Origin: Leptodactylus fallax
Taxonomy: Eukaryota > Chordata > Amphibia > Anura > Leptodactylidae
Direction of reading: 5' to 3'
NCBI GenBank assembly: GCA_947044405.1
Contig: CAMRHE010000459.1
Location: forward strand, 620,001-684,000
DNA: 64,000 nucleotides
Part shown: piece by piece, positions 48,701 to 60,800 of the stretch
Layout of the letters: each line of letters starts with the position of its first letter
Position numbering within the stretch: the first letter of the stretch is position 1
Notes under the pieces: generated by a model
Database searches by the model: none
Seen by the model: the letters and a program-made list of their open reading frames with translations, nothing else
What the model was told of the DNA's origin: nothing
Translations under genes and position numbers: made by a program

Positions 48701-51700
48701 GCTGGGCCTGTAGTCTGGATACATGATGAGATACGGCAGGACATGGAGGTATACAGGCTCTGTATGGTATCCAGCAGTACATTTACCACAGATGTTTGAG
48801 CTGGGCCTGTAGCTTGGATACAAGATGAGATACGGCAGGACATGGAGGTATACAGGTTCTGTATGGTATCCTGCAGTGCATTTACCACAGATGTTACAGC
48901 TGGGCCTGTAGTCTGGATACAAGATGAGATACGGCAGGACATGGAGGTATACAGGATCTGTATGGTATCCTGCAGTACATTTACCACAGATGTTACAGCT
49001 GGGCCTGTAGTCTGGATACAAGATGAGATACGGCAGGACATGGAGGTATACAGGCTCTGTATGGTATCCTGCAGTACATTTACCACAGATGTTACAGCCG
49101 GGCCTGTAGTCTGGATACAAGATGAGATACGGCAGGACATGGAGGTATACAGGTTATGTATGGTATCCTGCAGTACATTTACCACAGATGTTACAGCTGT
49201 GTCTGGATACAAGATGAGATACGGCAGGACATGGAGGTATACAGGTTCTGTATGGTATCCTGCAGTACATTTACCACAGATGTTAGAGCTGGGCCTGTAG
49301 TCTGGATACAAGATGAGATACGGCAGGACATGGAGGTATACAGGATCTGTATGGTATCCTGCAGTACATTTACCAAAGATGTTACAGCCGGGCCTGTAGT
49401 CTGGATACAAGATGAGATACGGCAGGACATGGAGGTATACAGGTTCTGTATGGTATCCTGCAATACATTTACCACAGATGTTACAGCTGGACCTGTAGTC
49501 TGGATACAAGATGAGATACGGCAGGACATGGAGGTATACAGGTTCTGTATGGTATCCTGCAGTACATTTACCACAGATGTTACAGCCGGGCCTGTAGCCT
49601 GGATACAAGATGAGATACGGCAGGACATGGAGGTATACAGGTTCTGTATGGTATCCTGCAGTACATTTACCACAGATGTTACAGCCGAACCTGTAGTCTG
49701 GATACAAGATGAGATACGGCAGGACATGGAGGTATACAGGCTCTGTATGGTATCCTGCAGTACATTTACCACAGATGTTAGAGCTGGGCCTGTAGTCTGG
49801 ATACAAGATGAGATATGGCAGGACATGGAGGTATACAGGATCTGTATGGTATCCTGCAGTACATTTACCACAGATGTTACAGCCGGGCCTGTAGTCTGGA
49901 TACAAGATGAGATACGGCAGGACATGGAGGTATACAGGTTCTGTATGGTATCCTGCAGTACATTTACCACAGATGTTACAGCTGGACCTGTAGTCTGGAT
50001 ACAAGATGAGATACGGCAGGACATGGAGGTATACAGGTACTGTATGGTATCCTGCAGTACATTTACCACAGATGTTACAGCTGGGCCTGTAGTCTGGGTA
50101 CAAGATGAGATACGGCAGGACATGGAGGTATACAGGTTCTGTATGGTATCCTGCATTACATTTACCACAGATGTTACAGCTGGGCCTGTAGTCTGGGTAC
50201 AAGATGAGATACGGCAGGACATGGAGGTATACAGGTTCTGTATGGTATCCTGCAGTACATTTACCACAGATGTTACAGCTGGGCCTGTAGCCTGGATACA
50301 AGATGAGATACGGCAGGACATGGAGGTATACAGGCTCTGTATGGTATCCTGCAGTACATTTACCACAGATGTTACAGCTGGGCCTGTAGTCTGGATACAA
50401 GATGAGATACGGCAGGACATGGAGGTATACAGGCTCTGTATGGTATCCTGCAGTACATTTACCACAGATGTTACAGCTGGGCCTGTAGCCTGGATACAAG
50501 ATGAGATACGGAAGGACATGGAGGTATACAGGCTCTGTATGGTATCCTGCAGTACATTTACCACAGATGTTACAGCTGGGCCTGTAGCCTGGATACAAGA
50601 TGAGATATGGTAGGACATGGAGGTATACAGGCTCTGTATGGTATCCTGCAGTACATTTACCACAGATGTTACAGCCGGGCCTGTAGTCTGGATACAAGAT
50701 GAGATACGGCAGGACATGGAGGTATACAGGATCTGTATGGTATCCTGCAGTACATTTACCACAGGTGTTACAGCCGGGCCTGTAGTCTGGATACAAGATG
50801 AGATACGGCAGGACATGGAGGTATACAGGTTCTGTATGGTATCCTGCAGTACATTTACCACAGATGTTACAACTGGGCCTGTAGTCTGGATACAAGATGA
50901 GATACAGCAGGACATGGAGGTATACAGGCTCTGTATGGTATCCTGCAGTACATTTACCACAGATGTTACAGCTGGACCTGTAGCCTGGATACGAGATGAG
51001 ATACGGCAGGACATGGAGGTATACAGGATCTGTATCGTATCCTGCAGTACATTTACCACAGATGTTACAGCGCCTGTAGCCTGGATACAAGATGAGAACT
51101 GCGGACTGGGGACAGTTGCCCTCCCCACGGACCTGTAGCCTGGATACAAGATGAGATACGGCAGGACATGGAGGTATACAGGCTCTGTATGGTATCCTGC
51201 AGTACATTTACCACAGATGTTACAGCTGGGCCTGTAGTCTGGATACAAGATGAGATACGGCAGGACATGGAGGTATACAGGATCTGTATGGTATCCTGCA
51301 GTACATTTACCACAGATCTTACAGCTGGGCCTGTAGCCTGGATACAAGATGAGATACGGCAGGACATGGAGGTATACAGGTAATATATGGTATCCTGCAG
51401 TACATTTACCACAGATGTTACAGCTGGGCCTGTAGTCTGGATACAAGATGAGATACAGCAGGACATGGAGGTATACATGCTCTGTATGGTATCCTGCAGT
51501 ACATTTACCACAGATGTTACAGCTGGGCCTGTAGCCTGGATACAAGATGAGATACGGCAGGACATGGAGGTATACATGCTCTGTATGGTATCCTGAAGTA
51601 CATTTACCACAGATGTTACAGCTGGGCCTGTAGCCTGGATACAAGATGAGATACGGCAGGACATGGAGGTATACAGGTTCTGTATGATATCCTGCAGTAC

Positions 51701-54700
51701 ATTTACCACAGATATTACAGCTGGGCCTGTAGTCTGGATACAAGATGAGATACGGCAGGACATGGAGGTATACAGGTTCTGTATGGTATCCTGCAGTACA
51801 TTTACCACAGATGTTACAGCTGGGCCTGTAGTCTGGATACAAGATGAGATACGGCAGGACATGGAGGTATACAGGTTCTGTATGGTATCCTGCAGTACAT
51901 TTACCACAGATGTTACAGCTGGACCTGTAGTCTGGATACAAGATGAGATACAGCAGGACATGGAGGTATACAGGCTCTGTATGGTATCCTGCAGTACATT
52001 TACCACAGATGTTACAGCTAGGCCTGTAGTCTGGATACAAGCTGAGATACGGCAGGACATGGAGGTATACAGGCTCTGTATGGTATCCTGCAGTACATTT
52101 ACCACAGATGTTACAGCTGGGCCTGTAGTCTGGATACATGATGAGATACGGCAGGACATGGAGGTATACAGGATCTGTATGGTATCCTGCAGTACATTTA
52201 CCACAGATGTTACAGCTGGACCTGTAGTCTGGATACAAGATGAGATACGGCAGGACATGGAGGTATACAGGTTCTGTATGGTATCCTGCAGTACATTTAC
52301 CACAGATGTTACAGCCGGGCCTGTAGTCTGGATACAAGATGAGATACGCCAGGACATGGAGGTATACAGGTTCTGTATGGTATCCTGCAGTACATTTACC
52401 ACAGATGTTACAGCTGTGTCTGGATACAAGATGAGATACGGCAGGACATGGAGGTATACAGGTTCTGTATGTATCCTGCAGAACATTTACCACAGATGTT
52501 ACAGCTGGGCCTGTAGTCTGGATACAAGATGAGATACGGTAGGACATGGAGGTATACAGGATCTGTATGGTATCCTGCAGTACATTTACCACAGATGTTA
52601 CAGCTGGGCCTGTAGTCTGGATACAAGATGAGATACGGCAGGACATGGAGGTATACAGGCTCTGTATGGTATCCTGCAGTAAATTTACCACAGATATTAC
52701 AGCTGGGCCTGTAGTCTGGATACAAGATGAGATACGGCAGGACATGGAGGTATACAGGTTCTGTATGGTATCCTGCAGTACATTTACCACAGATGTTACA
52801 GCCGGACCTGTAGTCTGGATACAAGATGAGATACGGCAGGACATGGAGGTATACAGGTTCTGTATGGTATCCTGCAGTACATTTACCACAGATGTTACAG
52901 CTGGGCCTGTAGTCTGGATACAAGATGAGATACGGCAGGACATGGAGGTATACAGGCTCTGTATGGTATCCTGCAGTACATTTACCACAGATGTTACAGC
53001 CGGGCCTGTAGCCTGGATACAAGATGAGATACGGCAGGACATGGAGGTATACAGGTTCTGTATGGTATCCTGCAGTACATTTACCACAGATGTTACAGCT
53101 GGGCCTGTAGCCTGGATACAAGATGAGATACGGCAGGACATGGAGGTATACAGGTTCTGTATGGTATCCTGCAGTACATTTACCACAGATGTTACAGCTG
53201 GGCCTGTAGCCTGGATACAAGATGAGATATGGCAGGACATGGAGGTATACAGGATCTGTATGGTATCCTGCAGTACATTTACCACAGATGTTACAGCTGG
53301 GCCTGTAGTCTGGATACAAGATGAGATACGGCAGGACATGGAGGTATACAGGTTCTGTATGGTATCCTGCAGTACATTTACCACAGATGTTACAGCTGGG
53401 CCTGTAGCCTGGATACAAGATGAGATACGGCAGGACATGGAGGTATACAGGCTCAGTATGGTATCCTGCAGTACATTTACCACAGATGTTACAGCTGGAC
53501 CTGTAGCCTGGATACAAGATGAGATACGGCAGGACATGGAGGTATACAGGTTCTGTATGGTATCCTGCAGTACATTTACCACAGATGTTACAGCCGGGCC
53601 TGTAGTCTGGATACAAGATGAGATACAGCAGGACATGGAGGTATACAGGTTCTGTATGGTATCCTGCAGTACATTTACCACAGATGTTACAGCTGGGCCT
53701 GTAGTCTGGATACAAGATGAGATACGGCAGGACATGGAGGTATACAGGTTCTGTATGGTATCCTGCAGTACATTTACCACAGGTGTTACAGCTGGGCCTG
53801 TAGTCTGGATACAAGATGAGATACGGCAGGACATGGAGGTATACAGGTTCTGTATGGTATCCTGCAGTACATTTACCACAGGTGTTACAGCTGGGCCTGT
53901 AGTCTGGATACAAGATGAGATACGGCAGGACATGGAGGTATACAGGCTCTGTATGGTATCCTGCAGTACATTTACCACAGATGTTACAGCTGGGCCTGTA
54001 GCCTGGATACAAGATGAGATACGGCAGGACATGGAGGTATACAGGTTCTGTATGGTATCCTGCAGTACATTTACCACAGATGTTACAGCTGGGCCTGTAG
54101 CCTGGATACAAGATGAGATACGGCAGGACATGGAGGTATACAGGCTCAGTATGGTATCCTGCAGTACATTTACCACAGATGTTACAGCTGGACCTGTAGC
54201 CTGGATACAAGATGAGATACGGCAGGACATGGAGGTATACAGGTTCTGTATGGTATCCTGCAGTACATTTACCACAGATGTTACAGCTGGGCCTGTAGCC
54301 TGGATACAAGATGAGATACGGCAGGACATGGAGGTATACAGGCTCTGTATGGTATCCTGCAGTACATTTACCACAGATGTTACAGCTGGGCCTGTAGCCT
54401 GGATACAAGATGAGATATGGCAGGACATGGAGGTATACAGGTTCTGTATGGTATCCTGCAGTACATTTACCACAGATGTTACAGCTGGGCCTGTAGCCTG
54501 GATACAAGATGAGATACGGCAGGACATGGAGGTATACAGGTTCTGTATGGTATCCTGCAGTACATTTACCACAGATGTTACAGCTGGACCTGTAGCCTGG
54601 ATACAAGATGAGATATGGCAGGACATGGAGGTATACAGGTTCTGTATGGTATCCTGCAGTACATTTACCACAGATGTTACAGCTGGGCCTGTAGCCTGGA

Positions 54701-55050
54701 TACAAGATGAGATACGGCAGGACATGGAGGTATACAGGTTCTGTATGGTATCCTGCAGTACATTTACCACAGATGTTACAGCTGGGCCTGTAGCCTGGAT
54801 ACAAGATGAGATACGGCAGGACATGGAGGTATACAGGTTCTGTATGGTATCCTGCAGTACATTTACCACAGATGTTACAGCTGGGCCTGTAGTCTGGACA
54901 CAAGATGAGATACGGCAAGACATGGAGGTATACAGGTTCTGTATGGTATCCTGCAGTACATTTACCACAGATGTTACAGCTGGGCCTGTAGCCTGGATAC
55001 AAGATGAGATACGGCAGGACATGGAGGTATACAGGTTCTGTATGGTATCC
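36727..55050 (-). repeat. 99-bp satellite derived from a Tc1 transposase
   Basis: About 185 copies of a 99-bp (33-codon) unit including GATACAAGATGAGATACGGC, AGGACATGGAGGTATACAGG and CATTTACCACAGATGTTACA. On the minus strand the unit reads DTIQNLYTSMSCRISSCIQ, the segment near the end of Tc1 transposases (compare IP--TI-NL--SMPRR--ACI). Transposase sequence continues outward on both sides: the catalytic region at 55050-55330 and the C-terminus at 36727. Copies differ by few bases. Rare units are shortened (GGTATCTGCAG at 39966, 40955, 41350, 47084; GCTGTGTCTGG at 42076, 49196, 52413). Open frames of up to 2,349 codons follow from the multiple-of-three unit. Confidence 0.93.
51075..51135. other. 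Non-repeat filler interrupting the 99-bp array
   Basis: A unit breaks after CGCCTGTAGCCTGG and ACAAGATGAG, continues with AACTGCGGACTGGGGACAGT and TGCCCTCCCCACGG, then restarts at ACCTGTAGCCTGG. The filler of about 35 bp matches nothing else seen in the array and is flanked by a partial unit copy, like an end-joining scar. Confidence 0.6.
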
Positions 55051-55600
55051 TGTGGTCTGTAGATCCCGCACACCCATGGCTGAGTAGGCTGGTATCTAAT
55101 AAATGGTGGATTGGTGATAAGTCTGGTAACCGGGCAGGACAAGAAGTGTTGTAATTTGGTGAATTTCTGGGGAACCCTTGTTTGGGGCAAGCATTGTCCT
55201 GAGCTATATGCCTAAGGCAGCATTGAAGCTCACCATGAGGCCTCCATACTACAACCTGACCCTCGTCAGATCCCAAACAGATCTTGAATTTGTCACTAAA
55301 GACGATACTGTTCCAGTCCAGGTTTTTCATTCATGACATCACTGCAGATGAAGGTGACAGTGTCGATGTCATTGGAAGAACACAAAATGGGTGCGGTCAC
55401 ACCAAATTTCCTTCTGCTAAGTGCCTGGAAAATGTCCAGGCAGAGACAGGGGGTGTAATGAATGCGCCCCATCTCTGGAGGGTGGACAAGGAGATGTAGA
55501 AGCTGCTCATGCTTGATGGTGGATCAAACAATTCTCTTTTGCTGGATTCTCTTGGCTGTCCAGAGCCTGTACACCATGTGTGAGCGCTCATGTAAACACT
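55051..55600 (-). pseudogene. Tc1/mariner transposase, catalytic part
   Basis: On the minus strand, 55330 leftward, translation gives NLDWNSIVFSDKFKICLGSD, then EGQVVVWRPHGE, HIAQDNACPK and PDLSPIHHLLD. FSD and QDNA supply the first two catalytic aspartates. The third position, normally E in SPIEHLWD, is H, so the enzyme would be inactive. Earlier sequence to about 55600 keeps weak N-terminal resemblance with stops and frameshifts. The remainder of the transposase is the expanded 99-bp array. Confidence 0.75.
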
Positions 55601-55620
55601 GCCCCCAACACCTCCTAATA

Positions 55621-57000
55621 CAGTTGTGCTAAAAAGTTTCCATACCCCGGCAGATTTTTTGGTCTTTTTTCAGAGAATATGAATGATAACACAAAACCTT
55701 TTCCTCCGCTCATGGTTAGTGGTTGGTTGAAGCCATTTATTGTCAGACTTCTGTGTTTTCTCTCTTTAAATCATAATGACAACCAAAAACATCAAAATGC
55801 CCCTGTTCAGTAGTTCCCATCCCCCAGTTGTTAATAGCGTGTATTGCCCCCTCAGCTTGGAGTCTTTTGTGCTAGTTGTGGATGAGGCTCTTTATTTTCT
55901 CAGATGGTTCTCCAGTTCCTGTATATTCCTGGGCTGTCTTGCATGTCCTGAGCACTTGAGATCTCCCCAGAGTGGTCAATGATATTGAGGTCAGGAGACT
56001 GAGATGGCCACTCCAGAACCTTCACTTTCTTCTGCTGTAGCCAATGACAGGACGACTTGGCCTTGTGTTTTGGATGGTTGTCATGTTGGAACGTCCAAGT
56101 CCGTCCCATGCGCAGCTTCCTGGCTGATGAGGGCAGATTTGCCTCCAGTATTTGCTAACGTGCTGCATTCATCTTTCCTTCAGCTTTGACCAAGTTTCCT
56201 GAGCCTGTGAAGCTCACACATCCCCACATCCTCAGTGATCCACCTCCAGGCTTTACAGTAGGAATGGGGCTCCTTCCATCATAGGCCTTGTTGTCTCCTC
56301 TCCAAATGTAACGTTTATGGTGGTGGCCAAAAAGTACAATTTTTGTCTCATCCCTCCAAATAACCTTGTTCCAGAAGTTTTGAGGCTTGTCTCTGTGCTG
56401 TTTGGCGTATTGAAGGCGAGATTCTTTGTGGCATTTGCGCAGTAATGGCTTTCTTCTGGCAACTCCACCATGCAGCCCATTTCGCTTCAAGTTCCTCCTT
56501 ATTGTGCATCTTGAAACAGCCGCACCGATAGTTGTCAGAGAGTCCTGTATTTCAGCTGATGTTATGTGTGGGGGTTTCTTTTTTTGGTTGGTCTACCTGA
56601 CCGTGGTTTGTTTTTTACAGAGCCCCTGAGTTTCCATTTGTTAATCACAGTTTGATCACTGCTGACTGGCATTATCAATTCCTTGGATATCTTTTTGTAT
56701 CCCTTTCCTGTTTTATACAGTACAACTACCTTTTCCCGTAGATCCGTGGACAATTCTTTTGCTTTCCCCATGACTCACAATCCAGAAACGTCAGTGACTG
56801 AGGAAAGATGCGACAGTCTGTCTGGATCCCAGAAACTCACTCAGCTTTATGTACACACACTGAGGTCACAGGTGAGGAGGTCACAGGTGAGGAGGTTACC
56901 TTTAGTAGCCATTCAAACCCCTTTATGTCAACTTCTGGGCCAAAATCACCAGGGGATGGGAACTTGTGAACACGGTCATTTTGATGTTTTTGGTTGTCTG
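55621..57000 (-). mobile_element. Second Tc1/mariner element, right end truncated
   Basis: Follows a TA (55619-55620) with terminal CAGTTGTGCTAAAAAGTTTC. The subterminal ACCAAAAACATCAAAATGCC at 55782 recurs inverted at about 56970-57000, so the inverted repeats are about 200 bp long; the outer part of the right repeat is lost. The transposase inside reads right to left. Confidence 0.8.
55900..56771 (-). pseudogene. Tc1 transposase pseudogene
   Basis: Three frame-shifted pieces in order: the N-terminal DNA-binding helix-turn-helix domain MGKAKELSTDLREKVVVLYK (56771-56562) with the GRPTKKR basic motif; the middle domain with WRDETKIVLFG and YIWRGDNKAYD (56490-56155); and [14 protein letters not shown] with [14 protein letters not shown] (56109-55900). 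The two catalytic aspartates (RDET, QHDN) remain, but the third residue is D in IIDH where Tc1 enzymes have E (DD34E). With the frameshifts this makes it inactive. Confidence 0.85.
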
Positions 57001-57406
57001 GAGAGACCTGAAAATGTCTCCACCAACGTTCACCATCCAACCTGACGGAACTGGAGAGGATCTGCAAGGAAGAATGGCCGAGGATCCCCAAATCCAGATG
57101 TGAGAAACTTGTTGCATCATTCCCAAGAAGACTCCTGGCTGTCCTAGCTCAGAAGGAAGCGGCTTCTACTCAGTACTGAGCAAAGGCTCCGAATACTTAT
57201 GGCCATGGGAGATTGCAGGGTTTCTTTTTTAATAAATTTGCAAAAATATCTACATTTCTGTTTTTTTCTGTCAGGATGGGGAGCTGAGTGTACATTACTG
57301 AGGAATAAAAGGAACTTTTTTGCTTTTAGCAAATGGCTGCAATGAAACAAAGAGTGAAAAATGTAAAGGGGTCTGAACACTTTCCGTAACCACTGTATAT
57401 AAAGCT
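57001..57406 (+). mobile_element. Third Tc1/mariner element, 3' end only
   Basis: Plus strand: NLTELERICKEEWPRIPKSR and SFPRRLLAVLAQKEAASTQY followed by a stop form the C-terminus of a Tc1 transposase. Then come GAATACTTATGGCCATGGG, AAATGGCTGCAATGAAACAA and the terminal GAACACTTTCCGTAACCACTG before TA. The 5' part is missing and it abuts the previous element in opposite orientation. Confidence 0.85.
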
Positions 57407-57458
57407 GTATGAGACGTCACCAGTCATGTCCTTTACTGTGCAGATGGTGCCTGTAATA

Positions 57459-57553
57459 GATTGTAAGCTCTTGTGCCCGGGGTCCTCACTCGTGTTCACG
57501 TGTCCTCTGATTTGTAAAGTGCTGCGGAATATGTTGGCGCTATAGAAATAAAG
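57459..57553 (+). mobile_element. L2 LINE 3' tail fragment
   Basis: ATTGTAAGCTCTTGTGCCCG, GGGTCCTCACTCG, then GTAAAGTGCTGCGGAATATG and TTGGCGCTATAGAAATAAAG. This is the classic L2/CR1-type 3' end, seen in another copy at 18237-18380. Confidence 0.8.
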
Positions 57554-57837
57554 TTTTATATATTTGTCAATGAGTGCATATACACGACTGAGGTCAGGCA
57601 GGATATGCAGATATAGAGAAATTTTTAACTTACAGATGATTTGTTTTTTCAAATCAAAAAAGCAACAACATGGCCGCCAGGATAACGGTGTACAAAATGT
57701 GAAAAATATAGTGTAAGTCTGTGACAAGTAAAACCACAAGGATGAAATCTGTCAGCCATGACAGGAACATGGACCAAAGGTGAGGAAGCACAACATGGTG
57801 GACACTGCCACACCATGTCCTTTCCCCTCAGTTCCTC
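57554..57837. other. Unique sequence, nothing recognised
   Basis: Ordinary sequence between the L2 tail and the C/T-rich array. Confidence 0.4.
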
Positions 57838-60800
57838 TAACCCCCTGTCTTTTCCCCTCATCCCCTGTCCCCTCTCTCCCCCTGTCCCCTCTCCTCTCTC
57901 CCCCGTCCTCTCCCCCCTGTCCTCTTCCCTCACCCCCTGTCCTCTCTCCTCTCCCCCGTTCTCTCCCCTCACCCCCTGTCCTTTCCCCTCACCCCCTGTC
58001 CTCTCTCCTCTCCCCCTGTCCTTTCCCCTCATCCCCTGTCCTCTCTCCCCGTCCTTTCCCCTCATCCCGTCCTCTCTCTCCCTGTCCTTTCCCCTCATCC
58101 CGTTGTCTCTCCCCCCCGTCCTCTCCCCTCACCCCCTGTCCTTTCCCCTCATCCCCTGTCCTCTCTCCCCCTGTCCTCTCCCCTCACCCCCTGTCCTTTC
58201 CCCTCATCTCCTTTCCTCTCTCTCCCCTGTCCTTTCCCCTCACCCCCTGTCCTCTACCCTCACCCCCTGTCCTTTCCCCTCATCTCCTGTCCTCTCCCCT
58301 CATCTCCTGTCCTTTCCCCTCATCCCCTGTCCTCTCCCCTCACCCCCTGTGCTCTCCCCTCACCCCCTGTGCTCTCCCCTCTCCCCCTGTGCTCTCCCCC
58401 TCACCCCTCTCCTCCCCCTCACCCCCTGTCCTCTCTCCCCCTGTCCTTTCCCCTCATCCCGTCCTCTTCCCTCACCCACTGTCCTTTCCCCTCACCCCCT
58501 GTCCTTTCCCCTCATCCCGTCCTCTCTCCCCCTGTCCTCTCCCCTCACCCCCCATCCTTTCCCCTCATCTCCTTTCCTCTCTCCCCGTCCTTTCCCCTCA
58601 TCTCCTGTCCCCTCTCCCCCTGTCCTTTCCCCCTCCCCCCCTGCCCTCTTCCCTCACCCCCTGTCCTTTCCCCTCCCCCCTTCCCTCACCCCCCGTCCCT
58701 TCCCCCCCCCTGCCCTCTTCCCTCACCCCCTGTCCTTTCCCCTCCCCCCTGCCCTCTCCCCTCACCCCCTGTCCTCTCCCCTCACCCCCTGTCCTTTCCC
58801 CCTCACCCCCTGTCATTTCCTCTCATCTCCTGTCATTTCCCCCTCACCCCCTGTCCTCTCTCCCCTCAGTCCCCTCACCCCCTGTCCTCTCTCCCCTCAC
58901 CCCCTGTCCTCTCCTCTCCCCTCTGTCTCCCCTCACCCCCCGTCCTCTCCCCTCAGTCCCCCTCACCCCCCGTCCTCTCCCCTCAGTCCCCCCCTCACCC
59001 CCTGTCCTCTCTCCCCTCCCTCTCCCCCAGTCCTCCCTCTCCCCTCTCCCCCAGTCCTCTCTCCCCTCAGTCCCCCTCACCCCCAGTCCTCTCTCCCCTC
59101 AGTCCCCCTCACCCCCTGTCCCTCCCCTCTCTCCCCTCAGTCCCCCTCACCCCCTGTCCTCTCTCCCCTCACCCCAGTCCCCTCTCCTCCCCCTCACCCC
59201 CAGTCCTCTCCCCCCTCACCCCCAGTCCTCTCCCCTCAGTCCGTCCCCTCACCCCCTGTCCTCTCCCCTCAGTCCCCCTCACCCCCTGTCCTCTCCCCTC
59301 ACCCCCTGTCCTCTCCCCTCCCCCCTGTCCTCTCCCCCTCACCCCCTGTCCTCTCCCCTCAGTCCCCCTCACCCCCTGTCCTCTCCCCTCGTCCCCCTCA
59401 CCCCCTGTCCTCTCTCCCCCTGTCCTTCCCCTCCCCCGTCCTTCCTCTCCCTCTCCCCTGTCCTCTCCCTCTCCCCCTGTCCTCTCTCCCCTCACCCCCT
59501 GTCCTCTCCCCTCTCCCCTCACCCCCTGCCCTCTCCCTCATCTCCTGTCCTCTCTCCCCCTGTCCTCTTCCCCTCCCCCCTGTCCTCTCTCCCCCTCCCC
59601 CCTGTCCCTCTCTCCCCTCAGTCCCCCTCACCCCCTGTCCCTCTCTCCCCTCAGTCCCCCCTCACCCCCTGTCCTCTCCCCCTCAGTCCCCCTCACCCCC
59701 TGTCCTCTCCCCTCAGTCCCCCTCACCCCCTGTCCTCTCTCCCCTCAGTCCCCCTCACCCCCAGTCCTCTCCCCTCAGTCCCCCTCACCCCCTGTCCTCT
59801 CCCCTCAGTCCCCCTCACCCCCAGTCCTCTCTCCCCCAGTCCCCCTCACCCCCTGTCCTCTCTCCCCTCAGTCCCCCTCACCCCCAGTCCTCTCTCCCCT
59901 CAGTCCCCCTCACCCCCTGTCCTCTCCCCTCAGTCCCCCTCACCCCCTGTCCTCTCTCCCCTCAGTCCCCCTCACCCCCAGTCCTCTCTCCCCTCAGTCC
60001 CCCTCACCCCCTGTCCTCTCCCCTCAGTCCCCCTCACCCCCTGTCCTCTCCCCTCAGTCCCCCTCACCCCCTGTCCTCTCTCCCCTCAGTCCCCCCTCAC
60101 CCCCAGTCCTCTCCCCCTCAGCCGTTCCCCCTCACCCCCTGTCCTCTCTCCCCTCAGTCCCCCTCACCCCCTGTCCTCTCTCCCCTCAGTCCCCCTCACC
60201 CCCAGTCCTCTCTCCCCTCAGTCCCCCTCCCCCCAGTCCTCTCCCCTCCCCCCGTCAGTCCCCTCCCCCCCAGTCCTCTCTCCCCTCAGTCCCCCTCACC
60301 CCCCGTCCTCTCCCCTCTCCCCCGTCCCCCCCTGTCCTCTCTCCCCCAGTCCCCCCTCACCCCCAGTCCTCTCTCCCCCAGTCCCCCTCCCCCCAGTCCT
60401 CTCTCTCCCCCCAGTCCCTCTCCCCCAGTCCTCTCTCCCCTCACCCCCACCCCCTCTCTCCCCTCAGTCCCCCTCACCCCCTGTCCTCTCCCCCCTCAGT
60501 CCCCCCTCACCCCCAGTCCTCTCTCCCCTCAGTCCCCCTCCCCCCCCCCCCCCAGTCCCCTGTCCTCTCCCCTCAGTCCCCCTCACCCCCAGTCCCTCTC
60601 CCCTCACCCCCAGTCCTCTCTCCCCTCAGTCCCCCTCCCCTCACCCCCAGTCCTCTCTCCCCTCAGTCCCCCTCACCCCCTGTCCTCTCTCCCCTCAGTC
60701 CCCCTCACCCCCATCCTGTCCCCTCACCCCCAGTCCTCTCTCCCCTCAGTCCCCCTCACCCCCAGTCCTCTCTCCCCTCAGTCCCCCTCACCCCCAGTCC

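Noticed and set aside
41280..55190. Open frames of about 1,400 to 2,349 codons on both strands in the 99-bp array
   Set aside because: The unit is 99 bp (33 codons) and lacks stops in several frames, so frames on both strands stay open by repetition. The minus-strand frame has transposase ancestry but no start, no promoter and a repeated fragment only.
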